From positions 9,742,828-9,806,827 of the forward strand of contig NC_046650.1 in the NCBI RefSeq assembly GCF_900324485.2: a DNA stretch of 64,000 nt. Direction: 5' to 3'. This DNA comes from Mastacembelus armatus. Taxonomy: Eukaryota > Chordata > Actinopteri > Synbranchiformes > Mastacembelidae. Both the position numbers and the translations under genes were made by a program. Below are positions 1-12,400 of this stretch, one piece after another. The notes under the pieces are model-generated. The model was given only the letters and a program-made list of their open reading frames with translations. It had not been told where the DNA came from and searched no databases. The number at the start of each line of letters is the position of its first letter. The stretch's first letter is position 1.

Positions 1-1126
1 CCTATTGTAGTTACATAAAACACTGCAGAACAACAAAGAATCACAAGTATTTCCTGACACAAATATTATCACATTACTGAAAACACTAAACTACAAAATG
101 TATTGTAGACCTATTTAATAAATTTGATCTGAAAATACAGATTGTTTAGACTCATATGTCTATAAATGCTCTGCTACAGTCGCGATATCTTTTTAACATA
201 TAATAAATATACTCCTTTGTGTGGCTATGATCCAATATGCTCAATAGTGTAAATAATTGAAATAAACAAGTGTTAACAATGATTTTAATTCTTCATGACC
301 AACTATTGGCTATCAAAAACAAACAAAAAAACAAAAACTAGCATAACAAATTAAAGTCTAGCCAAGCTGACCTAGCTGCAAGGTTTTGGTAAAATGTTTT
401 AAACACAATGTCAAAGGATGAATTAAATTTCATCTACATACTAACCCTTCAGCTAAAATCGATTAATCTGTGAATGACAGGCAGAGCTAGCACTGCTAAA
501 CCGCCAATTCTTTACAGGATGTGACAGAAAACGTTCAAGTGGCAAATAATTAAACAAGCTCATTTTTACTTTAGGGATCCACCTGCTGATCAGAATGTGC
601 AGGTGTAGTAAAGTGATAGTCCTATGATAAAACAAAAGTGACAAAGAAGAAATCTGAACAAGAACGGCTTCATATACAGAAAGAGATGAGTTAAGTTAAT
701 CATCCAACACCTTATCATCCACATCCAATTTACTGGTAGATAATTAAGGTACACTTTTCACATGGAGCCTAATTACAGTGAAGATTACAAAATAATAAAC
801 AGTTGCCATCACCATCACTGGAGTCACTGATATTAAGTTTTTTTTTTTTTTTACTGCTGTAGCTGCTGTAGTGGTTTTATCTTTGGTAAATATGCACTAA
901 TCAGTTTTTCATCATCAATAGATCAGCTAATTATGCCTGAGGGGCAAATCATTCCCCGTACTGACAAACCCATTAAGAATTATCACCTGACCCTGCAGCT
1001 CCCTTCACCTCATGATTCAACATTGTTAATGCTGCTCCATGTCCACTAGACATAGAAATCTCTTACTGCAACAGAGATTAATAATGTGTTATTGTTCCAT
1101 TTACTTCAAATGGTTGAAAAACTCTG
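1..1126. other. 3' flank of the first fusion gene, no gene seen
   Basis: AT-rich DNA with no supported coding exon. Bases 890-1126 closely match 8100-8340, the 3' flank of the second copy. Bases 1-330 resemble 15020-15350. This flank was therefore part of the duplicated unit. A run of T lies near 838-852. Confidence 0.6.
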
Positions 1127-2151
1127 TTACTGCATATCGAAAGGGGCTTTTTGGTTAGTGACAGCCTTAGCTGCCTGTTGTGCAGCTTCCCATAGTGTTT
1201 CTGCTCCCTCAGCTGCTTTATATCCAATAAAAGCACCTTCTGCAGCCACTATTGCTCCTTGTGTTATTGGTGTGCTTGGTAGTACTGGAACACTTTTCAT
1301 TAGTTGAAATAATGTAGCAGTGTTCTTCCCAACATTCGTGTCTGGATGAACCTTTGCTACCACACCAAAAAAAGCTCCAAACACTGCTCCTGTTGCAATT
1401 CCTGCAAGTTGAATCAAAATCCTATTAGACACATTAGTTTTAGCCTGTTTTCTGATCTCTTCAGGTGTCATGTTTCCTGAAAACTGCATTATGTTCATTT
1501 CCTCTCTCTTAATTTCTTCCTTTGCTATTTGCAGCACATCATTGGTGTAGTAGTCTCCATTGTTTTCCATCACCATCTTGTCTATTGTGTTGAGCAGCTC
1601 TGCCACTTGAGCCTGATTGCTCCTGTAGTTACTCTGCTGTGAATTTGTCCAGTATCTATTATCAATGACAAGGCAGCGGCCTCCACACTTCTTCACCAGA
1701 TCACTCAGATTCTCATTCTGACTGACAAACTCCTCAATGTTGATCCCTTCAGGGAGCTGGTCACCATGAGTGAAGACAACCACAGCATATTTCAGAGCAT
1801 CTTCAGAGAAATACTGACATATTTTAGTGATGACAGCCTGCTCCTGCTCTGTGAACTTCTCCACTTTGAGCACAATGAGAAAAGCATGAGGCCCAGGAGC
1901 GCACTCTGTGATACACCTCACTATCTCAGGCTTCAATTCTTCCTCATTCCTGTTTGCGTCAAAAAAACCAGGAGTGTCAATCAAAGTGATGCTTCGTCCA
2001 TTGACAGATCTGGTTTCTGCTTCACATGTTCTTGTTCCAGAGTTGGGAGAATGGTTTGTCTTGAACAACTCCTCTCCAACTATGGTGTTAGCCAGGTTGC
2101 TTTTCCCAGCACCAGTTTTTCCCAGCAGGACGATCCTCTTTGTAAGTGATG
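1127..2151 (-). CDS. AIG1/GIMAP GTPase exon of copy 1
   Basis: This 1025-base terminal exon starts after a cctatag acceptor in phase 1. It encodes the P-loop GKTGAGKS, the G3 motif IDTPG, the GIMAP conserved box RCITECAPGPHAFLIVLKVE, the G4-like THGDQL, and a C-terminal part with helix, glycine-rich hydrophobic segment (GAVFGAFFGVV) and the tail motif GAETLWEA. There is no ATG at the exon start, nor in frame between the acceptor and the nearest upstream stop. In this copy the region matching the possible alternative start of copies 2 and 3 reads ATT instead of ATG. The GTPase therefore depends on an upstream exon, most simply the macrodomain exon at 3327-3396. Confidence 0.93.
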
Positions 2152-3179
2152 CTATAGGAAAAAAATTTAAATACAGTCAAGTGTTTACTTTCTTTTTTAA
2201 GAGTAATTTCTTAATGTTTCTATTCGTGTTCGCAACATGCACAATTCATGAATATGCTCATGCTCTATGTGGCACATAAATACAATAAAGATGAGATGCA
2301 CACAGGAAAATGCCAATGGCTAAATTGGCAACATACACTAGAAAATATTTGAACAAAAATGTTATACTGAGAGAATTAACCAGCCAAAGGAAAATTAACA
2401 GTGCAAAATTGTGATTGAATATTTTCACCGATTTATATCATATTTTTCTACCCCAACCCCCCAACACACACACGCACGCACGCAGGCACGCCTTTTACTT
2501 CCAGACCCACTGAAGTTCATTTTACACATTGCATTTCATAAAAATCTGCAACTTTTCATTAGGAAAAACAAAATAGCGTCTTTAATTTGTTCACTTTTAA
2601 ACTGTCAGAATCTAATCTAAGCTGTGTGTTGAGTTTACTCATCCTCTGTTTTCATGTTATGTTTAGCTGGGAGCCCTCTCACATTCTTGTCCATTCATTC
2701 CACAAGTAGGAACATTTAATTAGCTTAAGCCATCTGGTAGTTGCTAAAGTGACGTCACTGCTGCACAATATTCAACAATGTAGAGAATATTTTTAAGTTT
2801 TGGTTTTATCCATCAAGATCTCTCTGAATTTTCTGTGTTGTGCAGGCAACCTGGACTTCGGCTTGAGTTCATTTGTTTTTGTTCCTTGTGAAAACTCTTG
2901 CTTACACTTCTAAATTAACTCATACAAATGCCGGCAATGGCTAAGTGTAATGCTCTGAAGCAGGAGCTAAACAAAACAGCTAAGAGCTTTTACAGTATTT
3001 GCAGTATGGACACCTAACAAAAGGGGAACTTCCTCCAAAGATTGTTAGACACATGAAAAAGTTCCTCCTGTCCTGAAACACCTCATGTTATCAGTACAAC
3101 AGAATGCCTCATGCCTCTTGACCCGCCCGCCCGCCCGCACACCACACCCCACACCCACGCACGCACACGCGCGCGCACA

Positions 3180-3254
<75 letters not shown>

Positions 3255-6200
3255 CTCCCCCACAATATCTCTGCACTGCCATTAGGGTCCTGACACCCAC
3301 TTTGGGATCCACTCATTTACACTCACCTTGGTCTGATTGGCAACCATCTTTTGTAAATTCTCTGTGGTGCAAAGCTTCTTGAACAGACTTGAAGGCCTAA
3401 AGACAAAAGGAAGCATTGGGCTTAATATGAATTCCAGTAGATACATATCTAATGCAGAAAAAGCTTAACTGTTTAATATTCAACAGTTTCAAAAATACAA
3501 ACCAATATACTGGTTATTACTTCAAAATAATCAGTGTTGCACGCTGTCTTTATAAATAGATGTGACAGTTGCTACTTAGCGCATTTTGTGCTAAAGAATA
3601 GACTTAAATCAGTTCAGTGGCTGACTGAGAATAGACAGTGTATCTGCTACTGTACATTCCCATTACCTCTCCAGAGTCTTTGTCATTCGGGTGGATGGCA
3701 ATGCGGACCAGGAATGGTGTCTTGCTGGCTCGGTTCTGTTCAAATGCATGAACCTCCTCCAGGAGAACCCTGGATACTACTCTGTCAGGAAAACGCAGGG
3801 CAATCCCAGCTCCGAGTACGGGGAATGCAACAGATCCAAACCCTCTGTCCTCACATGAAGTTAGGATTTTATTGATGCACAGTCTCAGAATCTATAAAAG
3901 GTGATAACTGAATGATTTTCATTGATAGACACAGGAAATACACAGAAAGTTCTCCACTTTCATACCTGGACTGCAGTTCCATCTTGGTCCTCATCCCAGG
4001 GAATGAGGCTCGGGAAGAACACAGCATTACATGGAAGTCCAGGCAAATCCTCCACCAGAACAGTGTCCCCAGGCAGCCCGTCTTCTCCTGCTTCCTTTCT
4101 AAACCTTTTTTGCAGCTGTGATCCAACCAACTGGGACAAAGTGTTTCCAACACGGGTAGAGAGAGGATCATGGACAACCATGGGAGAAACCAGGGCATCC
4201 ACCTAGGAGGAGAGAAGGTGGAGGTTTAATATTCCACTTTTTTAATTCATGTACATTGTCCAGATTTGTTCACACTTTAAAGGCATATTCACTGAAAGAG
4301 ATAAAAAAAATCTCTAGTCTTAACAGATTTGATCAGATTCTCACCTGCTGGGTCTCAATAGTGCCCTGAATGACCTCCACAGTGACACATTCTCCAGCAG
4401 CTCCAGCTCCTCTTGCTGTGTCATGACCAGCAGCTCCCACAGTTGGATTTTGGAAATATCTTACTGTCCCAAGTTGGTCATTAGTGACTGTGTCCAGAAA
4501 TGGACCCAATCTGTTCCTCACCTCAGTCACTTTGTTTTTTGGACCTTCTAGTCCCACCATAGGCCCAGAGGAAGATGTTACAGGATGGAAGATCACCCCT
4601 GAATAGTCAAAACCATGCAGCTGCAGTAATTCTGGTAAATCTTGTGCTAACACTGGAAAAGGGAGCTGGACTGTGTTTTGCAAACTAGAATGCTCCAAAA
4701 CAAACTGTGAGACAGTTTCAGTCAGCTCTTCAACCTCTTTAGTGTGGCCCAGTAAATACACTGTGCTGTCTGAGCCAAACACAGCCAGAGCTCTGCACTG
4801 ACTTTGGTTCATCTCATTTGTCTTGGACTTAAGCTTTTCCCAAAGCTCAGATGGAACAACAGAGCAGTTAGGAACATCAATGCTGACGTCCTTGAATTCT
4901 TTTTGAAATTTCTTTTCTGCATCATCCAGTTTATCAGCAGAGAGGGAGAGAAAACATAGCTCTGTGTCCCGTAACTCTATTTCCACCTTGTCACCAATCG
5001 CTAAAAAGTCACCCAGCACCCCTGGACCTCCATAAGTCTTCTTTAGGAAAGCCAAAAAATATGGGCGTATATCAGAAACTTTTCTTTCTAAGACCAAAGT
5101 CTCCTTCTTAGAAATCAAATCTACAGTGTCAAGAATCTCCTCCACAGATCCTTCCAAAATGAGCTCACCTGCTTCTCCCTGTGAGACCTTCACTCCTGGA
5201 AAATCTTGTCTTAAACTGAGGTCAAGATCTTTCCAGAGGAGTCGGAGTTTGGCCTCACCTAGGTGACGTACACTGGTTTGCTTCTCACTTAAACGCGACT
5301 CTCGACGTCTAACAGTTGAGTCCTCTACATCCTTCAACCTGGCGTCCACCTGAGAACATTCCCCAACAACAACAGCCAGACCAATCTCACTGTAAACCTT
5401 CACCTTCACCTCATCTGTGCTCTGATTAAAGCTGCAGGACTGAAGCAAAGCTTTGACTTTGTGAGGGTCCAGCTCATAGTGGACCATGTAGCCCTCAAAC
5501 AGTTTGTCTACCTGAGCTTTCCAATGTCTAACTGCATCTGTAGCAGCAGCTTGAGCTGATCTCCGGACTAAAACTCTCTCTGGGAAAAGCTGAGCTGAGC
5601 AGCCAACAGTGGTGAGTTCTTTCTCCAGTTCTTCCCACGCCTCAGGACATTCATGTAGGTAACGGAGGAGGTAAGAATCAAGTTGTAGCTCATAGTCTTC
5701 ACGACTTGATGGAGGTGTTGAGGTAGGAATAGTCTCTGGGCTCTGTGTTATAATGACAAATTTAAATGATGATTTCATCTTTTACACCAACAACATATTT
5801 ATATTATCCATTTTATTTCTGAAATCATATTTATAAAGTGTATATATAATATGTGTGATTTGATTGGCACTGAGCTACTACATCAAACTAGACACTGTAA
5901 AAAGGGAAACTGCATAAGTTGGAAAATACAACCTTGACTGCATGACAGTAATGTTGTATTAACCTGTGCTGAGGCTGTGAAATCCTGGTCTGGAGTGGAG
6001 GTGGTGATGGTCGAGGAGGTGTGAGGCTCCAGGCTGCCTTGGACAGTGATCACCAGGGGACCATCTACAAACTCCACAACATGCTTGGATTTCTGCAGGA
6101 CTCTTTGTTGATCTAGGACAGAAAAAGTGACATTTATTATTGTACATATATGAATCACTGTTCTTTCAACACAAATCAGATTCTTTTTTTATTCCTACCA

Positions 6201-7061
6201 CATACTGTTTGAAAATAAAGGCCAAAAACTAATTTCAGACCACAGTACATTAGGCTTACTTTATTTTTATTCATTTTTAAAATTAAATTCATGTCAGTGA
6301 ATTAAAAGAACCTCTCTGAGGTGTAACCTATTCTGTACCTTTTAATGTACAAGACTGGTCAAAAATGATCCACATGTTTTTCAATGAAATTTTAGCCGTA
6401 AGTCAGTGTTTCCTTGTAATATCTAAAACTTTGTTTATGCCATTACCCAGGACTTTAAGAAACCATCACTTAATTAGCTGTTTTTTAAAATCATGTCATT
6501 ATTTTATATTTTTGTATAAATTGTAAAGCCACATCTAACTAAAAATGACAGCTATGGGTCAGAAATTAACCAGCAGTTAAAGTGAAAGTGTTCACACTGG
6601 CAGAAGAGCTTCGGTTGGTTTCACTTCATCGAGAAAACGAAACTTTTAGTGTTTAGGATCCATAATAGTTTATGAATAAAGTATACTCGTACAATATACT
6701 TATAGTAATAGTTAACCCCAAAGGCCTTACAGCTGTTTAATGAGAGGCCCCATAGACATTTGATCTAAACACCTAAATATAATAGTTTATATTGACAAAA
6801 GCGTCTCAACCAACATTACCCGACAATTTACAATATAAATCAATTTCAAACATGAACTGGTCATTTATGGACAGTGTTTTGTCACCTACCTTGTTGATCC
6901 TTGAAAAGTATACAGTAGACATTATCTTTTACACCCCTCAGGACACATTCACCTCCGCCTGATTTGCGACGAATACGAAAATAATTTTCTATCACCCTCC
7001 TCTGCTCTTCGTGCAGCCGGTGACTCTCAAAGAAAACAGGATGTTGGTGAATATCATCCAT
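1127..7061 (-). CDS. Predicted RRM/KH/macrodomain-GIMAP fusion protein, copy 1
   Basis: Seven coding exons read on the minus strand: 7061-6890, 6112-5964, 5742-4345, 4202-3966, 3891-3667, 3396-3327 and 2151-1127. All have GT donors and AG acceptors and the phases match, giving 1092 codons including the stop. Residues 1-107 are the RRM-like fold of PARP14/PARP9/DTX3L proteins (RRKSGGGEC and DQQRVLQKSKHVVE motifs). Residues 108-560 resemble the KH-like repeats of PARP14. About 560-750 form one macrodomain of the type with SPM in place of NAAN and a GFGSVAFPVLGAG loop. About 751-1091 are an AIG1/GIMAP GTPase. No PARP catalytic domain is present. The start is the ATG after an acceptor-like cgcag, so a noncoding exon may lie upstream. 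Likely role by family: interferon-linked ADP-ribose reading coupled to a GTPase, which is inference. Alternative: two genes, with the macrodomain gene ending just after the 70-base exon. Confidence 0.68.
3163..3252. repeat. (CA)n microsatellite with CG-rich edge
   Basis: An alternating purine-pyrimidine tract. It starts with CGCG/CACG units and continues as about 35 uninterrupted CA units. It lies in the intron that joins the macrodomain end exon to the GTPase exon of copy 1, where the transcript would carry (GU)n. Copies 2 and 3 lack it. Confidence 0.95.
6617..6644. promoter_or_regulatory. ISRE-like pair in intron 1 of copy 1
   Basis: GGTTTCACTTCA at 6617-6628 is followed by GAAAACGAAACT at 6633-6644. 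The second fits the interferon-stimulated response element core GAAAnnGAAA. The related positions in copies 2 and 3 also carry ISRE-like words. Activity is inferred from the motif only. Confidence 0.45.
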
Positions 7062-8349
7062 CGACCTCCTGCGAAAAGGCGAATAAAGCTAAACACTGGC
7101 TTTGAAGAGTGAAAACATCTGATCGGAGTCTGGCTGTTACCCCAGTCAACAAGAGCTTTAAATAACAAAAGCCGTAAAACCTGCAGCTGAGTGGCCACTG
7201 TTGCGCATCATTTCTTGTAATTACGGTACAGTTGGTGTAACGGCACTAAAGGGACGTTTAATATGGCTTAAAACAATTGATGTACACAGATTGTCGAAAA
7301 GTGTGACTTTCTGTATGACAGGACAAAATATGAATCAATTTGACTGCACAGTTTTTGTAAATGTGACAAGATCTGGGTCCCAGGAGACACTTGTCATGTC
7401 TGAGCTGATTATACTGTTTAAGGACTTCTACAAAGGGGAAGATGTAGGGACTCGCATGACAAAAATGCTACAATGGAAATCATAAACAAACAAAGAAAAA
7501 CAGTAAATACAGTAGAACTAATGTAACTTTGGCCTGCTTGCATGGGGGAAAAAAATACTTGGAACACGTCAAACAAAGGGAGCCACCTGCTACACAGAAT
7601 GTGCAGGTGCAGTGAAGCCACAGGCAGTCCTACAATAAAACAACAGCAACACAGGAGAAACCTGAGAAATCTTTTATCGTTGAGCAACAAATTTGTAACA
7701 AATAAACACTGGCTTAATGTACATAAAGAGATGGCCAAATGTCCTTGCTGATGAAACCCTCTCACTTACTCAGGTTTGGCACTGGCACTAAGACTGCACT
7801 GGCTTTTGCAATCTCAGTGGCTGAGACTAACGGCCCTTGGTCTTCTAATGCGGCCTCCTATTCAAGTACTAACCGGGCTGGGTCGTGATAAGCTTCCAAG
7901 ATCTGACATGACCGGGCACTCGCAGGACAGTGTGGCCTGGGATATGGGCGAAGGATACTGAACTTATTTACTTAATTACAGTGAATGTCCCAAAATTTTC
8001 ATATAATGTACACTTCACTAACTTCGCTAACTTCACTGGAGTCACTATTATTGTTAACTTGTTTTCGTTGTTTCGTTGTTGCAGTGGTTTCGTCTTTGCC
8101 CTTTGGAAAATATGCACTAATCAGTTTTTCATCATCAATAGATCAGCTAATTATGCCTGATGTGCAAATCATTCCCTGTACTGACTAACCCATTAAGAAT
8201 TATCACCTGACCCTGCGGCTCCCTTCACCTCATGATTCAACATTAATGTTAATGCTGCTCCATGTCCACTAGACATAGAAATCTCTTACTGCAACAGAGA
8301 TTAATAATGTGTTATTGTTCCATTTACTTCAAATGGTTGAAAAAATATT
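7062..8349. other. Spacer between copies 1 and 2
   Basis: Holds the upstream region of copy 1 (7062-7500, closely matched at 14446-14815), a 5S-derived fragment near 7840-7940, and from about 8100 the 3' flank of copy 2. No coding exon supported. A 75-base intron of form gtaaca...cgcag just upstream of the copy 1 start codon is possible and would leave a noncoding first exon near 7145-7200. Confidence 0.5.
7840..7945 (-). pseudogene. 5S rRNA-derived fragment (pseudogene or 5S-type SINE head)
   Basis: The plus strand carries CAAGTACTAACC followed by a diverged GGGCTGGGTCGTG, then AGCTTCCAAGATCTGACATG. This is the reverse complement of the internal promoter region of vertebrate 5S rRNA (around GGTTAGTACTTGG and GATCTCGGAAGCT). 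Both ends are degraded, so it is not a working 5S gene. It could be a stray 5S pseudogene or the head of a 5S-derived SINE3-like element. Confidence 0.6.
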
Positions 8350-8354
8350 TTATT
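8349..8354 (-). terminator. AATAAA overlapping the stop codon of copy 2
   Basis: On the minus strand the last codons read CAA TAA AAT, so the stop TAA lies inside an AATAAA polyadenylation hexamer. Copy 3 shows the same arrangement at 21260-21265 (GAA TAA AGC). If used, the 3' UTR would be only a few tens of bases long. Use is not shown. Confidence 0.5.
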
Positions 8355-9422
8355 GAATATTTAAAGAGGCTTTTCCTTTGTCAAAGACAGCCTTAGCTGC
8401 CCTCTCTGTAGCTTCCCATACTGTTTCTGCTCCTGCTGCTGCTTCATGTCCAGTAATACCACCAATTACCCCTCCTGTTACAGCTGCAGCTGCAGTTATA
8501 CCTACAGCAGCTGCTACTGCTATTTCTGGTGTTGCTGCTGCTCCAACTGTGCTTACCAGTGTTGGGAGAGCAATTCTGAATGAATCAGAGACGTTCTTCA
8601 CAGCTTTGGCAACCAATACAACCATTTTTGCCACACCAAAAAAAGCTCCTAAAACTGCTCCTGTTGTAATTCCTGCAAGTTGAATCAAAATCCTATTAGA
8701 CACAGTAGTTTTAGCCTGTTCTCTGATCTCTTCAGGTGTCACACATAATGATATCTGCTTTATGTTCTCTTCCTCTCTCTTTATTTCTACCTCAGCTGCT
8801 TGTAGCATATCATTGGTGTAGTAGTCTCCATTGTTTTCCATCACCATCTTGTCTATAATGTTGAGTAGCTTCTCCACCTGGAACTGATTGCTCCTGTAGT
8901 TATTCTGCTTTTTATTCTTGCACCATGTATTATCAGTGACAAGGCATCGGCCTCCGCACTTCTTCACCAGATCACTCAGTTTCTCATTCTGACTGACAAA
9001 CTCCTCAATGTTGATCCCTTCAGGGAGCTGGTCACCATGAGTGAAGACAACCACAGCATATTTCAGAGCATCTTCAGAGAAATACTGACATATTTTAGTG
9101 ATGACAGCCTGCTCCTGCTCTGTGAACTTCTCCACTTTGAGCACAATGAGAAAAGCATGAGGCCCAGGAGCGCACTCTGTGATACACCTCACTAGCTCAG
9201 GCTTCAATTCTTCCTCATTCCTCCTTGTGTCAAACAAACCAGGAGTGTCAATCAAAGTGATGCTTCGTCCATTGACAGATCTGGTTTCTGCTTCACATGT
9301 TCTTGTTCCAGAGTTGGGAGAATGGTTTGTCTTGAACAACTCCTCTCCAAATATGGTGTTAGCCAGGCTGCTTTTTCCAGCACCAGTTTTTCCCAGCAGG
9401 ACGATCCTCTTTGTAAGTGATG
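8350..9422 (-). CDS. AIG1/GIMAP GTPase exon of copy 2
   Basis: Terminal exon after a cctgtag acceptor in phase 1. It carries the P-loop GKTGAGKS, IDTPG, the GIMAP box RCITECAPGPHAF and THGDQL. The C-terminus is longer than in copy 1 and rich in Ala and Gly, with a glycine-zipper-like IGGITG stretch, ending in GAETVWEATERAAKAV and a short tail. The opening part of the reading frame before the acceptor (starting TTG) is intron, not protein. Confidence 0.93.
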
Positions 9423-12400
9423 CTACAGGAAAAAAATTAAATACAGTCAAGTGTTTACTTTAATTTTTAAAGAGTAATGTCTTCACATTTCCACCCATGT
9501 TTCATTACAGTTAAATATACAATTTAAGACCATACTCATATTCTATGTGGCAAAATCTATAATAAAGATTAGATGCGTTGTGGAAAATGCCAGCGGCTAA
9601 ATTGGTTGAAAACAACACAAGCACTGATAGTTGTTTTTAAAAAAAGCTATTACGCATTATGAATGAGATATTTTTTTAATACTGACAGAATAAACTGACC
9701 AAATTCACACTTCAGTATGTTCAATTCAGACCAAATATATATCAGATTTTTCAGCAAAAAAAATTGATTTAATATCTACACCCACCTTTGTCTCTCTGGC
9801 AAACATCTTTAGTAAACCCTTTGTGTTGCAAATCTTCCTGAGCAGACTTGAAAACCTATAGATACAAGGAAGCATTGAACCTAGTATGAATACAGATTAC
9901 AGATGCATATGTATTGCAGAAATCAGGTGTTTTATGTTCAACAGTTTTAAAAATATAAACTATTATACTGGCTATTACTTACAAAATAATTAGATTTATA
10001 TAGATTGTCTAGATTTCTCATTGCCTCACTAAAAATGATCCATAAGATAGACTCGGTTCTGACTTTAGAAACATATTCAATGAAAACGATGACTTTGATC
10101 AGATTCTCACCTGCTGGGTCTCAATAGTGCCCTGAATGACCTCCACAGTGATACCTTCTCTAATAGCTCCAGCTCCTCTTGCTGTGTCATGGCCAGCAGC
10201 TCCCACCTGGACCCCCAAATCACTTGGTGAACTGTTTCCAGTACTTGTCCCTCGGAGAAGCCTGTCACAGGCGTCCTGCATGGCCCTCACCACCTCTCCT
10301 CTGTTATCAATCAGGATGATCTTCCACAGACTTTGCCCTCCCTGACTGTCAAACTCTTTCACAGCTGTTACAATAGCCTCAGAGCACACAACAACAGGAA
10401 CACCAAATATACCTGAGCTGATACAAGGCATGGCGATAGATGTCAACCCCATAATTTCTGCTAATTGGAGAGCAGACTTGACAGTTTTTTCCAGTAATGA
10501 TCTTTCTCTGCCACCTGTTTTCCCACCTACAGGTCCAACAGCATGCAGCAGCTTCTTGCACTTTAAATTTCCCCCTGTGGTCACCACCACATCACCTGTG
10601 GGAATTTTGCCACAATTATTTACTAAAGTTTTGCTCTCCTCCTGTACCTCAGGGCCACCTGCTTTACTCAGTGCAGCAGCAACACCTCCACAGTGGTCCA
10701 GATCCTCATTGGCAGCGTTCACCAGGGCTTCAGCATCCTGTTTGGTGATGTCACCGTGACACACCAGCACCTGGATCCCACCACGAAGCCTGTAGCTAGC
10801 AACTGCTGTGTTTTCCTCACTTAAGCTCAAAGATGTCAAAGTTTGACTAGTTGTGTGATTCTGGTCCTGAGACATAGACTGACCAAGACTTAGGGGGTTT
10901 TGTTTTCCTGTTGGATTTTGGAAATATCTTACTGTCCCAAGTTGGTCATTAGTGACTGTGTCCAGAAATGGACCCAGTCTGTTCCTCACCTCAGTCACTT
11001 TGTTTATTGGACCTTCTAGTGCCACCATAGGCCTTGAGGAAGATGTTACAGGATGGAAGATCACCCCTGAATAGTCAAAACCATGCAGCTGCAGTAATTC
11101 TGGTAAATCTTGTGCTAACACTGGAAAAGGGAGCTGGACTGTGTTTTGCAAACTAGAATGCTCCAAAACAAACTGTGTGACAGTTTCAGTCAGCTCTTCA
11201 ACCTCTTTAGTGTGGCCCAGTAAATACACTGTGCTGTCTGAGCCAAACACAGCCAGAGCTCTACACTGACTTTGGTTCATCTCATTTGTCTTGGACTTAA
11301 GCTTTTCCCGAAGCTCAGATGAAACAACAGAGCAGTTAGGAACATCAATGTTGACGTCCTTGAATTCTTTTTGAAATTTCTTTTCTGCATCATCCAGTTT
11401 ATCAGCAGAGAGGGAGAGAAAACATAGCTCTGTGTCCCGTAACTCTATTTCCACCTTGTCACCAATCGCTAAAAAGTCACCCAGCACCCCTGGACCTCCA
11501 TAAGTCTTCTTTAGGAAAGCCAAAAAATATGGGCGTATATCAGAAACTTTTCTTTCTAAGACCAAAGTCTCCTTCTTAGAAATCAAATCTACAGCATCAA
11601 GAATCTCCTCCACAGATCCTTCCAAAATGAGCTCACCTGCTTCTCCCTGTGAGACCTTCACTCCTGAAAAATCTTGTCTTAAACTGAGGTCAAAATCTTT
11701 CCAGAGGAGTCGGAGTTTGGCCTCACCTAGGTGACGTACACTGGTTTGCTTCTCACTTAAACGCGACTCTCGACGTCTAACAGTTGAGTCCTCTACATCC
11801 TCCAACCTGGCGTCCACCTGAGAACATTCCCCAACAACAACAGCCAGACCAATCTCACTGTAAACCTTCACCTTCACCTCATCTGTGCTCTGATTAAAGC
11901 TGCAGGACTGAAGCAAAGCTTTGACTTTGTGAGGGTCCAGCTCATAGTGGACCATGTAGCCCTCAAACAGTTTGTCTACCTGAGCTTTCCAATTTCTAAC
12001 TGCATCTGTAGCAGCAGCTTGAGCTGATCTCCGGACTAAAACTCTCTCTGGGAAAAGCTGAGCTGAGCAGCCAACAGTGGTGAGTTCTTTCTCCAGTTCT
12101 TCCCACGCCTCAGGACATTCATGTAGGTAACGGAGGAGGTAAGAATCAAGTTGTAGTTCATAGTCTTCACGACTTGATGGAGGTGTTGAGGTAGGAATAG
12201 TCTCTGGGCTCTGTGTTATAATGACAAATTTAAATGATGATTTCATCTTTTACACCAACAACATATTTATATTATCCATTTTATTTCTGAAATCATATTT
12301 ATAAAGTGTATATATAATATGTGTGATTTGATTGGCACTGAGCTACTACATCAAACTAGACACTGTAAAAAGGGAAACTGCATAAGTTGGAAAATACAAC

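Noticed and set aside
1766-2149. A plus-strand open frame repeated in most GIMAP exons (also near 21891-22274 and 26504-26854)
   Set aside because: It lies opposite the conserved GTPase coding sequence. Its repetition follows from conservation of the minus-strand gene.
3045-3316. Several open frames of Cys-Val or Thr-His repeats on both strands
   Set aside because: They are translations of the (CA)n microsatellite.
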